Positions 5,542 to 7,407 of a DNA stretch of 7,407 bases are shown piece after piece. Position numbers and translations under genes: made by a program. This DNA comes from QPIN01 sp964399475 (GTDB taxonomy: Bacteria > Pseudomonadota > Gammaproteobacteria > Methylococcales > Methylomonadaceae): NCBI GenBank assembly GCA_964399475.1, contig CAYNRB010000161.1:1-7407 (forward strand), read 5' to 3'. The notes below the pieces were generated by a model. The model made no database searches and was not told the origin of the DNA. It was given only the letters and a program-made list of their open reading frames with translations. The stretch's first letter is position 1. The number at the start of each line of letters is the position of its first letter.

Positions 5542-7134
5542 TTACAGATCAGATTTATAACCACGAAAATCAATATCAGGAAAAATATGATCCATTATTT
5601 CTAAAGCCATTAAATATCGCTCATTAATTCTATTCTTGCGTATACAATCATGTAAATAATTAAATCTTGCCAAATGATCAGTTATTCTTTTTTTAGCATA
5701 TTCAGTTGTAGTCCCTGCTTTCATGATAAAAGGCCAATCAGATGCCTGAGCAAGCAAGAGCGATCTTAATGCCTGATTCAATGCTCTTTCCTGAAACGGA
5801 GAAACGCTAATACCACTAAAATCTTTGCTCAACTTCTGCATTTCTTGATCCGCTTGATACAAAAAAGGATAGATCCAGTCATTGTCTTCATTGATCCAAA
5901 AACTGGAATAGCCTCCATCACCCCAGGTTGAAGCAACGGGTGCAGCAATTTGATAATCAGTCTGTTGCTTTATGTAGTCTCCACAACTGATCAGTTCAAT
6001 CGCACTATTCTTTTCACTGGCTAATCTTATTACACTTTCTAACCAAAATGGACCTTCAAACCACCAATGACCAAATAATTCAGCATCATAGGGAGCAACA
6101 ACAATGGGAGTTCTATCCATTTCAGCATTTAACGCCTCTATTTTCTGTTGACGATTATTAATAAAATCCTTGGCATCTTGACTTATTTTAAGCCATGCTT
6201 TTCTAGGCTGATAGACTTCTTTTTCCTGGCCTTGCTTAGTAATACGATGATATTTGATTCCTGTATTGCAACGGATTTCATCATCAAGAATATAAGGTGC
6301 TATATAATCCAGATCACCATCAAATCCAATATCACTATAATACTCCCGATAGACTTCGTTACCAGGATAACCTTCTTCTGCACTCCAAACTTGATGAGAT
6401 GAATCTGGATCTCTAGCAAAAACCTTGACACCATTTTCACAAGCAAGCGGTGCATAAACACCGTTTTCTGGCATATTACTGACGTTCATGACACCATGGG
6501 TATCGGTAAAGAAATAGCTAATACCTGCATTTTTTAATTCAACTTCCAAACCAGGGTAATACCCGCATTCTGGTAGCCAAAAGCCGGATGGAGCAAAGCC
6601 CAGGTTAGATTGAAAGCATTCCAAAGCGACTTTTATTTGAACTCGAACAGCCGTTTTACTGACATTAAGTAACGGCAAAAAACCATGAGTTGCAGCGGTT
6701 GTTATCAAATCAAGATTGCCAGCAGCATAATGTTTTTTAAAAGCAGATAATAAGTCTTTATCATAGGCTTTATAGGTCGCCAAGGTATCAACAAAAAAAC
6801 GTCGATATAATCGTGCCAGGACTTGATACTTTGGCTGAGTACGGGTTCTGGCAATTTCCTTTTCTGCCAGCTCTATTCGCTTGATAATATGATTTTGAAA
6901 ACGAGTTTGCAGTAGATCATCCCTTAACATAGTAATCAAGGTCGGCGATAACGAAAGCGTTAAACGAAATTTGAGGTTATCTTTTTGTAAACGGTCGAGT
7001 ACCTTGATCAAAGGTATATAACATTCTGTAATCGCTTCAAACAACCAATTTTCTTCAAAAAAACTTTCATGCTCCGGATGTCGCACATAGGGTAAATGCG
7101 CATGAAGAATAATACTGAGGAATCCTTTTTTCAT
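5542..7134 (-). CDS. GH57 family 1,4-alpha-glucan (glycogen) branching enzyme with DUF1957-type C-terminal domain
   Basis: A complete 530-residue cytoplasmic enzyme predicted to make alpha-1,6 branches in glycogen-like alpha-glucan. The GH57 conserved regions appear in order: HAHLPY (11-16), ATHGFLPLL (148-156), WLPECGY (186-192) with the predicted nucleophile Glu189, APYDAELFGHWWFEG (347-361) with the predicted acid/base Asp350, and STWGDGGYSSFW (402-413). The segment WSAEEGYPGNEVYREYYSDI (250-269) corresponds to the flexible loop found in GH57 branching enzymes. The helical C-terminal part, about 425-530, fits DUF1957. Length matches the 520-530 residues of characterised relatives such as the Thermus thermophilus enzyme. 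It is unrelated in fold to GH13 GlgB. GH57 4-alpha-glucanotransferases and amylases differ in the loop and C-terminal region, so branching enzyme is the best call. The start has only a weak GAAGAA ribosome site. No other glycogen gene is visible nearby. Confidence 0.9.
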   Translation of the reverse strand: MKKGFLSIILHAHLPYVRHPEHESFFEENWLFEAITECYIPLIKVLDRLQKDNLKFRLTLSLSPTLITMLRDDLLQTRFQNHIIKRIELAEKEIARTRTQPKYQVLARLYRRFFVDTLATYKAYDKDLLSAFKKHYAAGNLDLITTAATHGFLPLLNVSKTAVRVQIKVALECFQSNLGFAPSGFWLPECGYYPGLEVELKNAGISYFFTDTHGVMNVSNMPENGVYAPLACENGVKVFARDPDSSHQVWSAEEGYPGNEVYREYYSDIGFDGDLDYIAPYILDDEIRCNTGIKYHRITKQGQEKEVYQPRKAWLKISQDAKDFINNRQQKIEALNAEMDRTPIVVAPYDAELFGHWWFEGPFWLESVIRLASEKNSAIELISCGDYIKQQTDYQIAAPVASTWGDGGYSSFWINEDNDWIYPFLYQADQEMQKLSKDFSGISVSPFQERALNQALRSLLLAQASDWPFIMKAGTTTEYAKKRITDHLARFNYLHDCIRKNRINERYLMALEIMDHIFPDIDFRGYKSDL

Positions 7135-7407
7135 TTCTTCTGTTTGTTTTTCTAATGTTCAGGGGAGGTGAAAGGGATTGAGTGAGGACTTTAATTTTAA
7201 ATGCCAAGCAAAGATCTATCGTATCAACTATAAATTAGAGGGAAATGATAAAAATTAAGGGAGCGTAAGGTGGGCAGTCTTTTTTGCCTACTAATACAGC
7301 GAATTGCATTACGGTGGACAAAAAAGACTGTCCACCCTACAAAAACCCTATCAACAGTATTTTCCAATTAACAAATGAGTCTGAAACGAGACTTCAATCT
7401 AATCCTA
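7135..7407. other. Region upstream of the branching-enzyme gene
   Basis: This holds the presumed promoter of the leftward branching-enzyme gene and a MITE-like inverted repeat. On the minus strand TTGATA near 7226 resembles a -35 box, but no good -10 box follows at the right distance, so I do not call a promoter. The last 67 bases after the repeat show nothing beyond a 5-bp stem (AGTCT/AGACT) and no gene start. Confidence 0.5.
7265..7340. repeat. MITE-like 76-bp inverted-repeat element
   Basis: The left end reads GTAAGGTGGGCAGTCTTTTT and the right end is its near-exact reverse complement, finishing GACTGTCCACCCTAC at 7340. About 24 nt of each arm pair with three mismatches (7265-7288 with 7317-7340), and weaker pairing continues inward. 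The core is about 25 bases, too short for any coding capacity. The GTAGGGTGGGCA-type terminus resembles small non-autonomous palindromic elements I recall from several gammaproteobacteria, but no flanking direct repeat is obvious, so mobility is not shown. Confidence 0.65.

Noticed and set aside
5424..5627. 67-codon plus-strand ORF
   Set aside because: It reads through an inverted REP-like repeat, then the 38-bp palindrome, then the antisense of the branching-enzyme C-terminus; no ribosome site.
6148..6402. 84-codon plus-strand ORF with a hydrophobic look
   Set aside because: Entirely antisense to the GH57 gene within its conserved region; hydrophobicity arises from complementing polar codons.
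7374..7400. CRISPR-repeat-like sequence with GTCTGAAACGAGAC near the right edge
   Set aside because: Only a single 5-bp stem (AGTCT/AGACT) is present, and no second repeat or spacer is visible before the window ends.

Overview
The window is an AT-rich piece of a bacterial chromosome. The gene set and the style of intergenic repeats suggest a gammaproteobacterium, possibly a methanotroph-like (Methylococcales) or sulfur-oxidiser-like lineage. That placement is inferred from remembered resemblance of proteins and repeats, not from a search. I see no phage genes, transposase, CRISPR array, tRNA or rRNA.

Layout, left to right. (1) Minus strand, 1-921: a thioredoxin-type arsenate reductase (arsC) that runs off the left edge, preceded by a NIF3/YqfO-type small protein at 595-921. 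The 125-bp gap between them holds an 18-codon ORF with a strong ribosome binding site that overlaps the arsC start. (2) 922-1152 is a divergent intergenic region with a possible promoter for the next gene. (3) Plus strand, 1153-2544: a membrane-anchored, Gln/Glu-rich coiled-coil protein of unknown function. (4) 2545-2706 is a gap filled by two different hairpin repeats. (5) Plus strand, 2707-5238: a two-gene unit made of a fused SpmA-SpmB nucleoside-recognition membrane protein and mtaB, a tRNA methylthiotransferase, only 3 nt apart. (6) 5239-5541 is a repeat-rich convergent gap with two more copies of the REP-like hairpin repeat and a perfect 38-bp palindrome. (7) Minus strand, 5542-7134: a complete GH57 glycogen branching enzyme with its catalytic residues intact. 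(8) 7135-7407 is its upstream region, containing a 76-bp MITE-like inverted repeat.

The genes do not form one pathway. They are housekeeping or accessory functions: arsenate detoxification, tRNA t6A37 thiomethylation, glycogen branching and an unknown envelope protein. The most unusual material is intergenic. At least three classes of short palindromic repeats occupy nearly every gap between plus-strand genes, and one copy lies directly against the unusual GTG start of the SpmAB-like gene. I found no convincing new defence or mobile system. The best candidates for a second look are the repeat families, the perfect palindrome, the small ORF coupled to arsC, and the uncharacterised coiled-coil protein with a duplicated internal motif.
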